Shown one piece after another: positions 42,531 through 51,556 of a stretch of DNA of 64,000 bases (its first letter is position 1; each line of letters begins with the position of its first letter). The notes under the pieces are model-generated. The model saw only the letters and a list, made by a program, of their open reading frames with translations, made no database searches and was not told the DNA's origin. The stretch comes from an uncultured Lachnospiraceae bacterium (GTDB taxonomy: Bacteria > Bacillota > Clostridia > Lachnospirales > Lachnospiraceae). The stretch covers positions 1 to 64,000 of the forward strand of contig CANPIM010000005.1 of NCBI GenBank assembly GCA_947574135.1, in the 5' to 3' direction. The position numbers were made by a program, and so were the translations under genes.

Positions 42531-43156
42531 ATTGTCATCCCTGTCTTTGCCCGCGCTCCCCTCACAGTAAATCTCATAAGGCGAAGGCTGCGCTCTCTTT
42601 TACTATCATATCTTGTTTACTCTATCACTTCCACAGGCATTTTGCAAGGCTGGAATCCCTTCCAGGACCTCACCCCGGGTCCCTGGCCGGCAGCCGGATT
42701 CCTGACATTTCCCGTCACTGCTTCGAATTGTAATAACAGAATAACAGGCCGCACGTCACAGGAAGCGTCAAGACTTTCACAAAAAAAGGTTTTTTCCCGT
42801 TTTTTTTATACTTTTTTAATGGAAAAGTCTCTATGAGCCCCATTCCCTCATAATAAACATTATGCGGTTCATGCTGAGCTGCCACTGCTTTCTCCATGTA
42901 GCAGAAGAGGACCAGAGAGGCCTTTGCAAGAGCCAATGGAATGTTACTTTTTTCACAATTTCTGATATTCTAAAAAATACAAGAATTTTCCAATCCTTTA
43001 TACTTGATATCGGCGGGTTTGGGGAAATTATTAGAATAATTCGAGAAAAACCTCCCGTTTATGGAGAAATGTGGCAAAATCAGGCTTTCCTGCTTCCATA
43101 AAAAGGGAGGTTTGCTTAGAGCAAGCGTCAAAATAACAAATTTCAATTTTTCTCAT
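42531..43156. other. 626-base gap upstream of the fibre operon
   Basis: Two weak minus-strand promoters are visible: CTTCCA/ATCATA at 42605-42633 (17-base spacing) and TTGACG at 42766-42771 with TGTTAT at 42741-42746 (19-base spacing). The leader between them folds: GGAATCC (42652-42658) pairs with GGATTCC (42696-42702), enclosing CCAGGACC/GGTCCCTGG. An AT-rich run follows at about 42780-42825. At 43048-43064 and 43096-43113 lies an inverted repeat (AAACCTCCC ... GGGAGGTTT). No gene with a credible ribosome site is seen. Confidence 0.5.
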
Positions 43157-43699
43157 TCAAAAATGCAAAAAATGTTGTGCGTCCAAATCATGGTATGCTT
43201 CTAAGATTGTTTCATAGGTAAAATGAGGCTTTATTCTCCGAACGGCATTGCAAATTTCCTCCCTGGAACTTTCCCAGCCATTGTCATGATAGGATCGTGA
43301 CACATAAACAATAGTAGAATAGAGCTCCAGCTCCTTTGCGCTTTTTTCCCCGAAAGCCTGCACTACCCCGTCTATCTCGTTGCCATACAGAGAACGGATT
43401 TCTTTTAATTCCTCCAAATTCCTGTCATTATCAGTATTTGCACAGATCTGATAGCCGCTCATTTCATTTGAATAATTCACGGTAGAAATATGGATACACT
43501 CCACAAATTCCGCATACTCTATATCGCTCATTACTGTCTGACAGTAGGGGCCATAAGTATAGATCTCAAAGTCATAATCCAAAGGAAGGCCATATAAAGT
43601 CTGTAGCAGATACAAAAATTTCATCATCCCGGTTTTTCCGATATTTGGCTTTTTCTTTGCTATCTCGGTTATTAGGGCCATTCTTTCCTGGGTTCTCAT
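43157..43699 (-). CDS. YwgA-like protein
   Basis: A 180-residue soluble protein starting MRTQERMALITEIAKKK after AAGGAGAGAG. It has the block GKTGMMKFLYLLQTLYGLPLDYDFEIYTYGPY and a C-terminal part rich in Tyr/His. The layout resembles Bacillus YwgA, which also sits beside an HD-domain gene (YwfO). Function is unknown. It follows the HD gene by 17 bases, in an AT-rich stretch unlike the neighbouring DNA, so the pair may have been acquired together. Confidence 0.7.
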   Translation of the reverse strand: MRTQERMALITEIAKKKPNIGKTGMMKFLYLLQTLYGLPLDYDFEIYTYGPYCQTVMSDIEYAEFVECIHISTVNYSNEMSGYQICANTDNDRNLEELKEIRSLYGNEIDGVVQAFGEKSAKELELYSTIVYVSRSYHDNGWESSREEICNAVRRIKPHFTYETILEAYHDLDAQHFLHF

Positions 43700-43716
43700 A
43701 CTCTCTCCTTGTCTTT

Positions 43717-44973
43717 TTACACTTTTTCTGCATAGAGCCGTTTCATTCTTGGCGCATTTACCATATGGCAAATAATCGGGGAAATGCTGCTTAATTCTTT
43801 TACATGATGAGACTTTTTATCACAAATTAAAATATCTTTATCAAGCTTATACCATTTGGTTTTAGCCTCATCCTCAAAAAAATCCCGCCCGCTTTTTTCA
43901 AGCTTTTCCCGTCGTTTGTTGAATTCTTCCTCTTCCTCCGTCTTTGGCAACAGGCTTGTCTCATATTCTTTCCTGTAATGAGTTCTGTTTAAAATAATAT
44001 CTCCATGTTTTTTTCCTAGTCCCTCTTTTATCTTCCCATACATAAACCAATCGTCCAGTTTTATATAATCATCCAAATGTTCCACTGTCGGATAGCAACC
44101 GCCTAAATCGGGATATATGGCATTCAGCACCTCCCTCACGGCACAGCTGACATGATAATCATAGGCCCTCCTGGTCTTATGAAAATAAACCTGCGTAAAC
44201 ATTTGATATCTGGCTAGTACAAGACTCTCCGCAATATGCCATCCCCCATCCTGAACAGCCAAAATCAAATCTCCTGTTTCCTGCATCTGACCGATATCAA
44301 TACAATTAATAAGCCGGTTTTTATCATATAGACCATAATTGACGCCTATATGCAGGGAATCCCGCAAAAGATAATCTGCCCGATCCGCGTCAAGCTGTCC
44401 TGAGATAATCCCTTTAAAGAGCAAAAGAATCCCCTGAAAAGAGGATTTTGTCGCGTCGCCAAGAAGAGCTGTCACCTCCTCTGCTTTAATCTGGTAATTT
44501 GCATTTATGGGGTGCTCTTCAATAATGTCACGAAAATATCTTTTTATGATAGCGACACTGTATTCTTCGTGATCATACCGCCTTTTTGTCTCAGTATCTT
44601 TCACTGGCATCAGGTTCTCACCAGTATGAGAGAAGGGAGCATGACCAATATCGTGAAGCAACGCAGCTAATCTTATAATTTTACGGTATCGGTCAACACC
44701 TCCTTTATTCAAAAGGTAACTCTCTGCTAACAGATCACGGGCACTCTTTTTACTAACAATACTATCATAAATATCCGTAGCCATTTGTGTCACGCCAATC
44801 GAATGCTCTAAACGGGTATGGGTAGCTCCCGGATAAGCCATATCCGTCAACGATAACTGTTTGATCCTTCGAAGTCTCTGATAAACAGGATTGTTTATAA
44901 TTTCCCACTCCTGCTCATCTAGCTGCACAAAGCCATAGACAACATCTCTAATCTCATGTATCAATCCTGTCAT
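43717..44973 (-). CDS. HD-domain phosphohydrolase, YwfO/dGTPase-like
   Basis: A 418-residue HD protein with the metal motifs THTRLEHSIGVTQMA (H), IIRLAALLHDIGHAPFSHTGE (HD) and GIISGQLDADRADYLLRDS (final D), as in YwfO and SAMHD1/dGTPase relatives that hydrolyse nucleoside triphosphates. The N-terminal NNPVYQRLRRIKQLSL block is a family hallmark. It is coupled in an operon with the YwgA-like gene. It may adjust dNTP pools or act in defence; the latter is speculation. Confidence 0.88.
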   Translation of the reverse strand: MTGLIHEIRDVVYGFVQLDEQEWEIINNPVYQRLRRIKQLSLTDMAYPGATHTRLEHSIGVTQMATDIYDSIVSKKSARDLLAESYLLNKGGVDRYRKIIRLAALLHDIGHAPFSHTGENLMPVKDTETKRRYDHEEYSVAIIKRYFRDIIEEHPINANYQIKAEEVTALLGDATKSSFQGILLLFKGIISGQLDADRADYLLRDSLHIGVNYGLYDKNRLINCIDIGQMQETGDLILAVQDGGWHIAESLVLARYQMFTQVYFHKTRRAYDYHVSCAVREVLNAIYPDLGGCYPTVEHLDDYIKLDDWFMYGKIKEGLGKKHGDIILNRTHYRKEYETSLLPKTEEEEEFNKRREKLEKSGRDFFEDEAKTKWYKLDKDILICDKKSHHVKELSSISPIICHMVNAPRMKRLYAEKV

Positions 44974-45009
44974 TTTGTCCTGCGCCTCCTTTAAATTAAG
45001 GATATATTT

Positions 45010-45038
45010 ATACTACTCTAATTCCCGTTAACTGTCAA
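45010..45038 (-). promoter_or_regulatory. Promoter (TTGACA-17-TAGTAT) of the HD-YwgA operon
   Basis: Perfect -35 TTGACA (45033-45038) and TAGTAT (45010-45015) on the minus strand, 17 bases apart; start near 45003, 30 bases before the ATG. AAAGGAGGC is the ribosome site. Confidence 0.7.
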
Positions 45039-45081
45039 GTTTTCATCGAACAAACATTCTTTATTATTTCTTGAAAACCTC

Positions 45082-45110
45082 TTGTATCTTCCCCCACTTT
45101 CTATTATAAT
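45082..45110 (+). promoter_or_regulatory. Promoter (TTGTAT-17-TATAAT) of the second MATE gene
   Basis: TTGTAT (45082-45087) and TATAAT (45105-45110), 17 bases apart. It overlaps an upstream in-frame ATG at 45082 and so supports the start at 45175. Confidence 0.75.
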
Positions 45111-45174
45111 ATCGACGATTCCCATAGACGCCTCTATCCACAGGCGACCACCTATACAATACGCGGAGATCAGT

Positions 45175-46536
45175 ATGGAAAAGGATATGACCGCCGGAAG
45201 ACCGGCAAAAATTATTTTGGGTTTCACCCTTCCAATCTTTATTGGAAATGTTTTCCAGCAATTCTACAGCATGGTAGATACCATTATTGTGGGAAAATTC
45301 GTGGGGACTAAGGCTCTGGCGGCCGTGGGCTCCACCAACACCATTACCTTTTTGATCCTTGGATTTTTAATGGGGCTTACCGTGGGATTTACGGTGCTGA
45401 CCGCCCAGCGCTTTGGAGCCGGAGACCAGGAGGGTATCCGTCGTACTGTAAGCTCTGCGGCCATTCTATCGGGAATTATTTCTCTTATCATGACCGCAGT
45501 AAGCATTGCGGGCATGAAGCCCCTTCTGCGCTTTTTGCACACGCCAGAGGATATTTTTGTCGGGGCTTACACCTATGTAATCATTATCTGTGGGGGAATC
45601 TTTGCCCAGGTGCTATACAACCTGCTCTCCTGTGTGCTTCGGGCCCTGGGAAACAGCAAGACGCCTCTGTATTTTCTGATTCTGGCGGCTTTCTTAAATA
45701 TTGTGCTGGATTTGCTCTTTATTATTACCTTTGAGATGGGTGTGGCCGGCGCTGCCTGGGCCACGGTTATCTCCCAGGGGATTTCCGGAGCGCTGTGTCT
45801 TTTCTATATTATAAAGAAGGTTCCCCTTCTGCATCTGAGCCGTCATGACTGGAGGCCGGACGGGCATATTGCCCTGCTGCAGCTGCGGGTGGGCCTGCCC
45901 ATGGCCCTGCAATATTCCATTACAGCCGTGGGCGCCATGATGATGCAATCCTCCCTGAATCTTTTGGGCTCTCTGGCTGTGGCCGGCTTTACCGCAGCCA
46001 GCAAGGTGGAGCAGATTGTCACCCAGGGCTACGTGGCTATGGGCACCACCATGGCTACCTATTGCGCCCAGAATACAGGAGCCGGAGACGTCAAAAGGGT
46101 GCGCCAGGGCTTTCGGGCCGCCACCCGCATTGGCATTGTGTTTTCCATGGTGTCCGCCCTTTTGCTTCTCCTTGGGGGAAAATATATGACCTATCTGTTT
46201 GTATCGGAAAATGTGGAAGAGATTATGAGTTCTGTAGATTTATATCTGAGATGTACCATGATATTCTTTGTTCCCCTGGCTGTGGTGAATATCTACCGAA
46301 ACGGAATCCAGGGAATGGGCTTTGGACTGCTGCCTATGACGGCCGGTATTGCCGAGCTCATTGGCCGGGGCACGGCGGCCATGGTGGCCGCCCATTACCG
46401 GAGCTATCTGGGCGTGTGCCTGGCAAGTCCGTCTGCCTGGCTCCTGGCCGGTCTGCTCCTTCTGGCCATGTATTACTTTATCCTGCACCACTACTATAGG
46501 GAGCCCTTTCTGCTGAAAAATCGTGCCGTGGAATAG
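45175..46536 (+). CDS. MATE family efflux transporter
   Basis: A 453-residue 12-helix MATE transporter with FTLPIFIGNVFQQFYSMVDTIIVGKFVGTKALAAVG opening the first half and RVGLPMALQYSITAVGAMMMQ opening the second; LRALGNSKTPLYFLILAAFLNIVLD is the DinF-type motif. The start at 45175 follows GGAGATCAG. It differs clearly from the MATE gene at 17083. It is alone on this strand and ends in a palindrome shared with the convergent kinase gene. Confidence 0.93.
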   Translation: MEKDMTAGRPAKIILGFTLPIFIGNVFQQFYSMVDTIIVGKFVGTKALAAVGSTNTITFLILGFLMGLTVGFTVLTAQRFGAGDQEGIRRTVSSAAILSGIISLIMTAVSIAGMKPLLRFLHTPEDIFVGAYTYVIIICGGIFAQVLYNLLSCVLRALGNSKTPLYFLILAAFLNIVLDLLFIITFEMGVAGAAWATVISQGISGALCLFYIIKKVPLLHLSRHDWRPDGHIALLQLRVGLPMALQYSITAVGAMMMQSSLNLLGSLAVAGFTAASKVEQIVTQGYVAMGTTMATYCAQNTGAGDVKRVRQGFRAATRIGIVFSMVSALLLLLGGKYMTYLFVSENVEEIMSSVDLYLRCTMIFFVPLAVVNIYRNGIQGMGFGLLPMTAGIAELIGRGTAAMVAAHYRSYLGVCLASPSAWLLAGLLLLAMYYFILHHYYREPFLLKNRAVE

Positions 46537-46552
46537 AATTCTATTCCACGGC
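46525..46552. terminator. Bidirectional palindrome at convergent gene ends
   Basis: A perfect 28-base palindrome (arms GCCGTGGAATAGAA and complement) covers the stop codons of the MATE gene and of the convergent kinase-like gene. It lacks long U-tracts. It is placed so the same hairpin ends both messages. Confidence 0.6.
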
Positions 46553-47143
46553 CTGGGCTGCGTCTGTAATAATTTTCACGCATAAATCGTATCCCAGCAT
46601 ACCGCTGTCAAGGGTCATATGATAATTGCGACTGTCGCCCCATTTCATTCTGGTATAATGGCTGTAATAATTGTGGCGGCTGTTGTCCTTTTTTGCCATC
46701 AGCTTTTGAATCTCTGTGGCATTGTTAATTCCCGTGATCTCACTTACGCGTACCGCCCGGTGCACGTCGTCCGCATGGATGAAAACATTCAGGCATTCCA
46801 CTCCCGCTTTTCTCAAAATCACGTCCGCGCACCGCCCCAGGATTACACAGGGGCCTGCCTGCGCCAGCCGGAGAATAATGGCCTTTTGCACATCGTGAAT
46901 AGCCTCCTGGGTATCATGATAATAAATACTGGAAACCGCGCAGATGCCCTTTAAAATGGAATCCCTCTTGGAAATATCCTCCCCCTCGCTCTCTATAAGC
47001 TCTGGGTCAAAGCCGCTGGCCTTTGCGGTCTCATACACAATATCACGATCATAAAAGGGAATCCCAAGCTTTTCCGCAACCTGACAGCCAATGGAATGGC
47101 CTCCCGCGCCATATTCCCGGCCAATCGTAATGATTTTATTCAT
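46541..47143 (-). CDS. Cytidylate kinase-like family protein
   Basis: A 200-residue P-loop-type protein: ITIGREYGAGGHSIGCQVAEKLGIPFYDRDIV is the cytidylate-kinase-2 (PF13189) signature, in which the Walker A is altered to GREYGAGG. The later CVILGRCADVIL and FIHADD blocks match. It is not the essential Cmk; the substrate is unknown. The start at 47143 follows GGAGG by 8 bases. It has its own promoter at 47182-47210. Confidence 0.85.
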   Translation of the reverse strand: MNKIITIGREYGAGGHSIGCQVAEKLGIPFYDRDIVYETAKASGFDPELIESEGEDISKRDSILKGICAVSSIYYHDTQEAIHDVQKAIILRLAQAGPCVILGRCADVILRKAGVECLNVFIHADDVHRAVRVSEITGINNATEIQKLMAKKDNSRHNYYSHYTRMKWGDSRNYHMTLDSGMLGYDLCVKIITDAAQAVE

Positions 47144-47181
47144 ACCCTTTTCCTCCATCTTAGCGGTAGTCCGTTTTTTCT

Positions 47182-47210
47182 ATCATACCATACGCCCCTT
47201 GTCCGCGCAA
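47182..47210 (-). promoter_or_regulatory. Promoter (TTGCGC-17-TATGAT) of the kinase-like gene
   Basis: TTGCGC (47205-47210) and TATGAT (47182-47187) on the minus strand, 17 bases apart, start near 47175. Confidence 0.55.
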
Positions 47211-47227
47211 TCAAATTTTCCCCGCTT

Positions 47228-47803
47228 CTATGCCAGGAGAAATTTTAGCAGAGGATTGTGAAGAAACATCCACATTAGAAAATTGCTGTTCATAATCATA
47301 TTTAAGGCGCTGCCGCCCCAGCTGCTGGTGGAAAAGACTCCGATAACCAAAAAGCCAATCCACACAAGCAGGATGCTCTCCAAAAATCCGGCCACAGCCC
47401 CCAGCATCTGATTGATCCCGTGAAGCAAGGGCAGGCTCGCTGCAAGGTGCAGGGCCCAGGCTGCCCCGTGCACCACCACGCTCACCAGCAGAAAGGTTAT
47501 CACAAAGGCTGCCAGCTGCAAGATCTGATCCGCCACAAATTCCGCAGCCATGTCCTCAAGGCCTAGGAGCCGAAGCATCTCCAAAAATTCTCCCTCGCCG
47601 CCGGATATGCGGCTCTGCAATAAGCTGTGCAGTCCTGTATTTTCCTTTAAAAATCCTGCAATATAGGGCACTGTCATAGATACCAGCCCCAGGGTAATCA
47701 CCCAGGCTGCAATGCCCACCAGCTTCCGAATCAGCCCCTTTCGGTATCCGTCCAGGGTGAATAGCACCACCAGCACCCCGACTCCTATCACCATTCCGTT
47801 CAT
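47228..47803 (-). CDS. CvpA family membrane protein
   Basis: A 191-residue protein with four or five helices (IGVGVLVVLFTLDGYRKGLIRKLVGIAAWVITLGL; LAAFVITFLLVSVVVHGAAWAL; AGFLESILLVWIGFLVIGV) in the CvpA/colicin V production pattern, including the G-x-x-x-G-L-x-x-K loop after helix 1. Role in the cell envelope is inferred from the family. It follows the DUF5711 gene by 15 bases. Confidence 0.82.
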   Translation of the reverse strand: MNGMVIGVGVLVVLFTLDGYRKGLIRKLVGIAAWVITLGLVSMTVPYIAGFLKENTGLHSLLQSRISGGEGEFLEMLRLLGLEDMAAEFVADQILQLAAFVITFLLVSVVVHGAAWALHLAASLPLLHGINQMLGAVAGFLESILLVWIGFLVIGVFSTSSWGGSALNMIMNSNFLMWMFLHNPLLKFLLA

Positions 47804-47818
47804 ATTTCTGCCCGCCTT

Positions 47819-49024
47819 TTAATTTAACTTGATTACATCAGTCCGCTGGGGATGGACAATCACAAACCGGCGTCCCTGTAAGCTGTAGACATTTACCAGT
47901 GCCTCTGGGAAAGTTCCCTCATACCGGAGAACTCCCCCCTTGCTGTAAATGGCACATTCCGTATCATTATATACAATCACATTGTCGCCGGACAGCTTTA
48001 CCTGTGCATATTTCATGGCAAAGGCCTTCTCCAGCACAATGCCGCCCCTCTCATCATAAACCCGCAGCAAATAGGGAAGCTCCCCCTCCTGCTCAAAGAC
48101 CAGGCCAAATTCCCGGTTTCCAAAGCAGACACTTCGGATTTCTGTTTCCGCACCCACATTTCGGACCTCTTCCGAAATCTCCACCTCCTCCGGAATCTCC
48201 GCCCCTTCATAGATGGAAAAGCCATTCTCCCCTATGGCCACACAGGTGTCTCCGTCCAGATATTTCACCCGGGGAACCAAAATCCCCTCATAAAACCGGG
48301 AGGCCACGATTTTATCCACAAAATTGTCTCCCACAGAACCCAAATTATAAAATACCACGCAGGAATTTGCCGTTCCCCCGGAAATCTGCAAATAGGATAC
48401 GGCCAGCTTACTCCCGTCATGGGACAGGGAAATGGAGAGAGGCTGTCCCGTGTCTGCAAGACTACACTGGACATCCAGAAGCTTCGTTCCCTCCGCATCG
48501 TAGAGATAGATCCAGGTCACACTGCTGTCCTCCAGGAGTATAGCCGTCACCCCCTGGCGGGATACGGTTACCTGCTGCACCGGCAACAGCGTATCCACCT
48601 GGCCGGTGAGGCCGGATTCGTTAAAAATATATACCTGATTTCCTCCCCGATCCGCCAGCACAGCCGAGGGTCCGCAGATGCTTACAATGGGATCCTGAAT
48701 GCTAAATGGCTGGCTCCAGACCGGCTCATGGTTGAGATTCATGCAGGTGATGCCGTCCTTGCTGTATTTCAGCAGATGATCTCCATACTCCTCATAACGG
48801 GTGTTAATGGCATCCTGATGATCCATGCTGCTGATAACCTCATAGCTCTCATAGCTTCTGTTTTTATGATATTGTACCACGCCAAAGCAAAGGGCCACGA
48901 TAATAAAAATACACACCAAAACTCGCCCCACCACATTTGCCCGGTGCTGCAGCAGTTTCCGTGTGTATTGTTTCATATCGCTATGCGCATCCTCTTTTTT
49001 CCGAAATGGCATAATCTTTTGCAT
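47819..49024 (-). CDS. DUF5711 family protein (membrane-anchored, beta-propeller-like)
   Basis: A 401-residue protein with an N-terminal anchor (VVGRVLVCIFIIVALCFGVV) and an extracellular region of repeating beta blades (SQPFSIQDPIVSICGPSAVLADRGGNQVYIFN ...), typical of DUF5711. No catalytic residues are evident. The gene lies just after the JAMM/LysM gene, with a promoter overlapping that gene's end, and is cotranscribed with cvpA. The group is probably a cell-envelope unit. Confidence 0.8.
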   Translation of the reverse strand: MQKIMPFRKKEDAHSDMKQYTRKLLQHRANVVGRVLVCIFIIVALCFGVVQYHKNRSYESYEVISSMDHQDAINTRYEEYGDHLLKYSKDGITCMNLNHEPVWSQPFSIQDPIVSICGPSAVLADRGGNQVYIFNESGLTGQVDTLLPVQQVTVSRQGVTAILLEDSSVTWIYLYDAEGTKLLDVQCSLADTGQPLSISLSHDGSKLAVSYLQISGGTANSCVVFYNLGSVGDNFVDKIVASRFYEGILVPRVKYLDGDTCVAIGENGFSIYEGAEIPEEVEISEEVRNVGAETEIRSVCFGNREFGLVFEQEGELPYLLRVYDERGGIVLEKAFAMKYAQVKLSGDNVIVYNDTECAIYSKGGVLRYEGTFPEALVNVYSLQGRRFVIVHPQRTDVIKLN

Positions 49025-49053
49025 GTTTTGATTCCCTTTCTTCGCTAACGCCC

Positions 49054-49082
49054 ATTATAGCACACTTCTCTCAAGGAAGCAA
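49054..49082 (-). promoter_or_regulatory. Promoter (TTGCTT-17-TATAAT) of DUF5711-cvpA
   Basis: TATAAT (49054-49059) and TTGCTT (49077-49082) on the minus strand, 17 bases apart. The -35 box lies inside the last codons of the LysM gene. Confidence 0.6.
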
Positions 49083-50417
49083 AATCTTTTCCCCCTCATA
49101 GATCATATTTATGTCATCAATATTATTCAGCCGGCAAATCTCCTTGATATATCTGTCATTCCCATATATCTTCCGGCTGATGCTTAACAGCGTGTCCCCC
49201 TTCTGAACAATATAGGATCCGGAAGCCTCCGCCGCCGGAGATGCGTGCTCCGGGGCCTCTCCGTTTTCCTGGCCGGATTCGGAGGCTCCGGCTTCTACTC
49301 CCGGCTCCATCCCCGAAGCTTCTGTGCCACTACCTTCCGCTCCATCTCCGGCTCCCGAACCGTCGCTTTCCGCTCCGGCTCCTGAACCGCCCTCTTCTGC
49401 TCCCATTGCCCCTTCTCCGGCGCTCCCGGCTCCCTCCGGATTTCCTCCCTCAGCTCCCACTGCTCCTTCTCCAATGCTCCCGGCTTCCTCTCCGGTTCCT
49501 CCTTCCGCTCCCTCTCCAGTGCTTCCGGCTTCTTCTCCGGTTCCTGGGGCTCCGGCCAGGACCTCCCCGGCGGAAAGACCCTGATTATTGTAGGCTGCTA
49601 TATGCTGTCCCTCCTCCGTGCCTGTCTTACCCATCCCCTGCTGAGCCTCCAGATTCTGTGTGAGATCCGTGAGAGCCAGCTCCACCTGTTCCATTTTTTC
49701 ATAGTTGTTTATCATGGTTACGCCGATGACCAGAACCACCAGAACCAGAAAGGTGCTGACTCCATAGAGGAAGGTCATAACCCGCTTCTGGCTGGACTGC
49801 TCCTTTCTCTCCTGGACCATGGTGCGGAAGCTTCTGGCTGCCCGATCCGTAAATTCCTCCCGGGAATCCACGCTTTTTCCTCCTCTTTTTTCCAGCATAT
49901 ATTGCTGCATGGGCTGATTCCTCTCATAGAAGATAAAATATCCCTGCTGACGCACCAGGCTTCCCTGCTCCATGGCAAAGAAGGCCTCCTCCCCCTCCGT
50001 GGGATCCTCCATAAACAATACCTTGTCCCACCCGGAAAAGCAGTTTCGGTGGCTGCTGAGAATCTCGTAGCTGATCTCCGGCGGAAAGCCCGGCGTGGAC
50101 AGAAACCATCCCAGGATTTCCTGTCCCGGAAAATATTGCTCCATTTCCTCATACACCCGCATCCACAGCTCTTCCGTAAATGCAATGGTTCCCTCCGCCC
50201 CTGCGCTCTCCTCCAGTCCCAGGGCACTGCGGATAAAAAGATAGGGCATTCCCTCCTGCTGCTGGGCCTCCCCCAGCAAAATCGCCCCCCGGGACTCCAG
50301 TATTTCTTCTTTGGCATACTGCTTTAAATATGTAACAACATAATCCTCCACATAAATTTTCCGCTTTTCTTCCGGTTCTCCCATCTGGCGGACATTTTTC
50401 GGAATTGTGATGCTCAT
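49071..50417 (-). CDS. Degenerate JAMM/MPN-like, membrane and LysM protein
   Basis: A 448-residue protein. Residues about 20-165 resemble the MPN/JAMM fold (SRGAILLGE, then EILGWFLSTPGFPPEISYEILSSH, then DKVLFMEDPTEGEEAFFAM), but the zinc motif HxHP is replaced by LSTP, so it is unlikely to be a peptidase. A membrane helix (214-236) follows, then a coiled segment, a Gly/Glu/Ala-rich low-complexity stretch of about 150 residues, and a C-terminal LysM domain (SYIVQKGDTLLSISRKIYGN). The LysM faces the wall. The start at 50417 follows GAGGTGGG. Confidence 0.75.
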   Translation of the reverse strand: MSITIPKNVRQMGEPEEKRKIYVEDYVVTYLKQYAKEEILESRGAILLGEAQQQEGMPYLFIRSALGLEESAGAEGTIAFTEELWMRVYEEMEQYFPGQEILGWFLSTPGFPPEISYEILSSHRNCFSGWDKVLFMEDPTEGEEAFFAMEQGSLVRQQGYFIFYERNQPMQQYMLEKRGGKSVDSREEFTDRAARSFRTMVQERKEQSSQKRVMTFLYGVSTFLVLVVLVIGVTMINNYEKMEQVELALTDLTQNLEAQQGMGKTGTEEGQHIAAYNNQGLSAGEVLAGAPGTGEEAGSTGEGAEGGTGEEAGSIGEGAVGAEGGNPEGAGSAGEGAMGAEEGGSGAGAESDGSGAGDGAEGSGTEASGMEPGVEAGASESGQENGEAPEHASPAAEASGSYIVQKGDTLLSISRKIYGNDRYIKEICRLNNIDDINMIYEGEKILLP

Positions 50418-50549
50418 CTTTCCCACCTCGCTTGTCCTCTTTTCTCCGCAGGCCGGAGAATTGCTTTTAGAAAGATGGTACCACAGAGATCTGGCATTTT
50501 TTAGCAAAGGCTGTCGGCACGGGGGTAAAACTGGGTGACAGGGTACGAC

Positions 50550-50586
50550 AAAAAATGAGAGCAGCCTGTTTGACACAAGCCGCCCT
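50550..50586 (-). terminator. Terminator after the split transketolase
   Basis: On the minus strand GAGGGCGGCTTGT pairs (with some mismatches) with ACAGGCTGCTCTC, followed by ATTTTTTG. It ends the transketolase operon 32 bases after its stop. Confidence 0.75.
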
Positions 50587-50617
50587 CTATCTATACATAT
50601 TTATTTTCTGCCAGCTC

Positions 50618-51556
50618 CTACAGCCAGCCCTTCACCTGCTCATACACCCCATTACCGTCCAGCTTATATTTCTCCAGAAGCTTCACAGCCGGGCCGGACT
50701 CCCCAAAGGTATCCTGCACGCCGATGCGCAGCACCGGGGTGGGAGCCTTCTCCGAGAGCACCTCGCAGACCGCACTGCCCAAGCCGCCGATAACGGAATG
50801 CTCCTCCACAGTAACCACCTTGCCGGTTTCCTTGGCCGCAGCCACCACCAGCTCCTCGTCCAGAGGCTTAATGGTATGGATATTGATGACCTTGGCGGAA
50901 ATGCCGTCAGCGGCCAGCTTTTCGGCAGCCTCCAAAGCGCTATTCACGCAAAGCCCTGTGGCAATGATGGTCACATCCTTGCCCTCTCTTAAGGTCACGC
51001 CCTTGCCAATCTGGAATTTATAGGTAGCCTCATCATTCACCACAGGAACAGCCAGACGGCCAAACCGAAGATATACCGGTCCCATATAGGCGGCGGCAGC
51101 CTTTACGGCAGCTCTTGCCTCCACATCGTCACAGGGATTGATGACTACCATTCCGGGGATGGTGCGCATCAGGGCAATGTCCTCGTTGCACTGATGGGTG
51201 GCGCCGTCCTCGCCCACGGAAATGCCCGCATGGGTAGCGCCGATTTTTACATTCAAATGGGTATAGCCGATGGAATTGCGAACCTGCTCAAAGGCACGTC
51301 CCGCCGCAAACATGGCAAAGGAGCTTACAAAGGGAATCTTACCTATGGTAGCCGCGCCGGCTGCAATGCCCATCATATTTCCCTCTGCGATTCCGCAGTC
51401 AAAAAAGCGATCCGGATATTCCTTTTTAAAGACACCAGTCTTGGTTGCTCCGGCTAAGTCCGCGTCAAACACGATCACCTGAGGATTCTCTGCGCCCAGC
51501 TCCTTCAGGGCCTGTCCGTAGCTGTCTCTGGTTGCAACTTTCTTTACATCTGACAT
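50618..51556 (-). CDS. Transketolase, C-terminal subunit
   Basis: A 312-residue subunit carrying the pyrimidine and C-terminal domains: TRDSYGQALKELGAENPQVIVFDADLAGAT, the catalytic region FFDCGIAEGNMMGIAAGAATIGKIPFVSSFAMFAAGRAFEQVRNS (with the glutamate that binds thiamine N1'), and HTIKPLDEE near the C terminus. It joins the N-terminal subunit at 51544; the coding regions overlap by 13 bases. Together they make a full transketolase of the pentose phosphate pathway. Confidence 0.92.
   Translation of the reverse strand: MSDVKKVATRDSYGQALKELGAENPQVIVFDADLAGATKTGVFKKEYPDRFFDCGIAEGNMMGIAAGAATIGKIPFVSSFAMFAAGRAFEQVRNSIGYTHLNVKIGATHAGISVGEDGATHQCNEDIALMRTIPGMVVINPCDDVEARAAVKAAAAYMGPVYLRFGRLAVPVVNDEATYKFQIGKGVTLREGKDVTIIATGLCVNSALEAAEKLAADGISAKVINIHTIKPLDEELVVAAAKETGKVVTVEEHSVIGGLGSAVCEVLSEKAPTPVLRIGVQDTFGESGPAVKLLEKYKLDGNGVYEQVKGWL

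Noticed and set aside
42531..43156. c-di-GMP riboswitch upstream of the fibre operon
   Set aside because: The conserved blocks of the type I and II aptamers are not there; only a simple GC-rich hairpin is seen.
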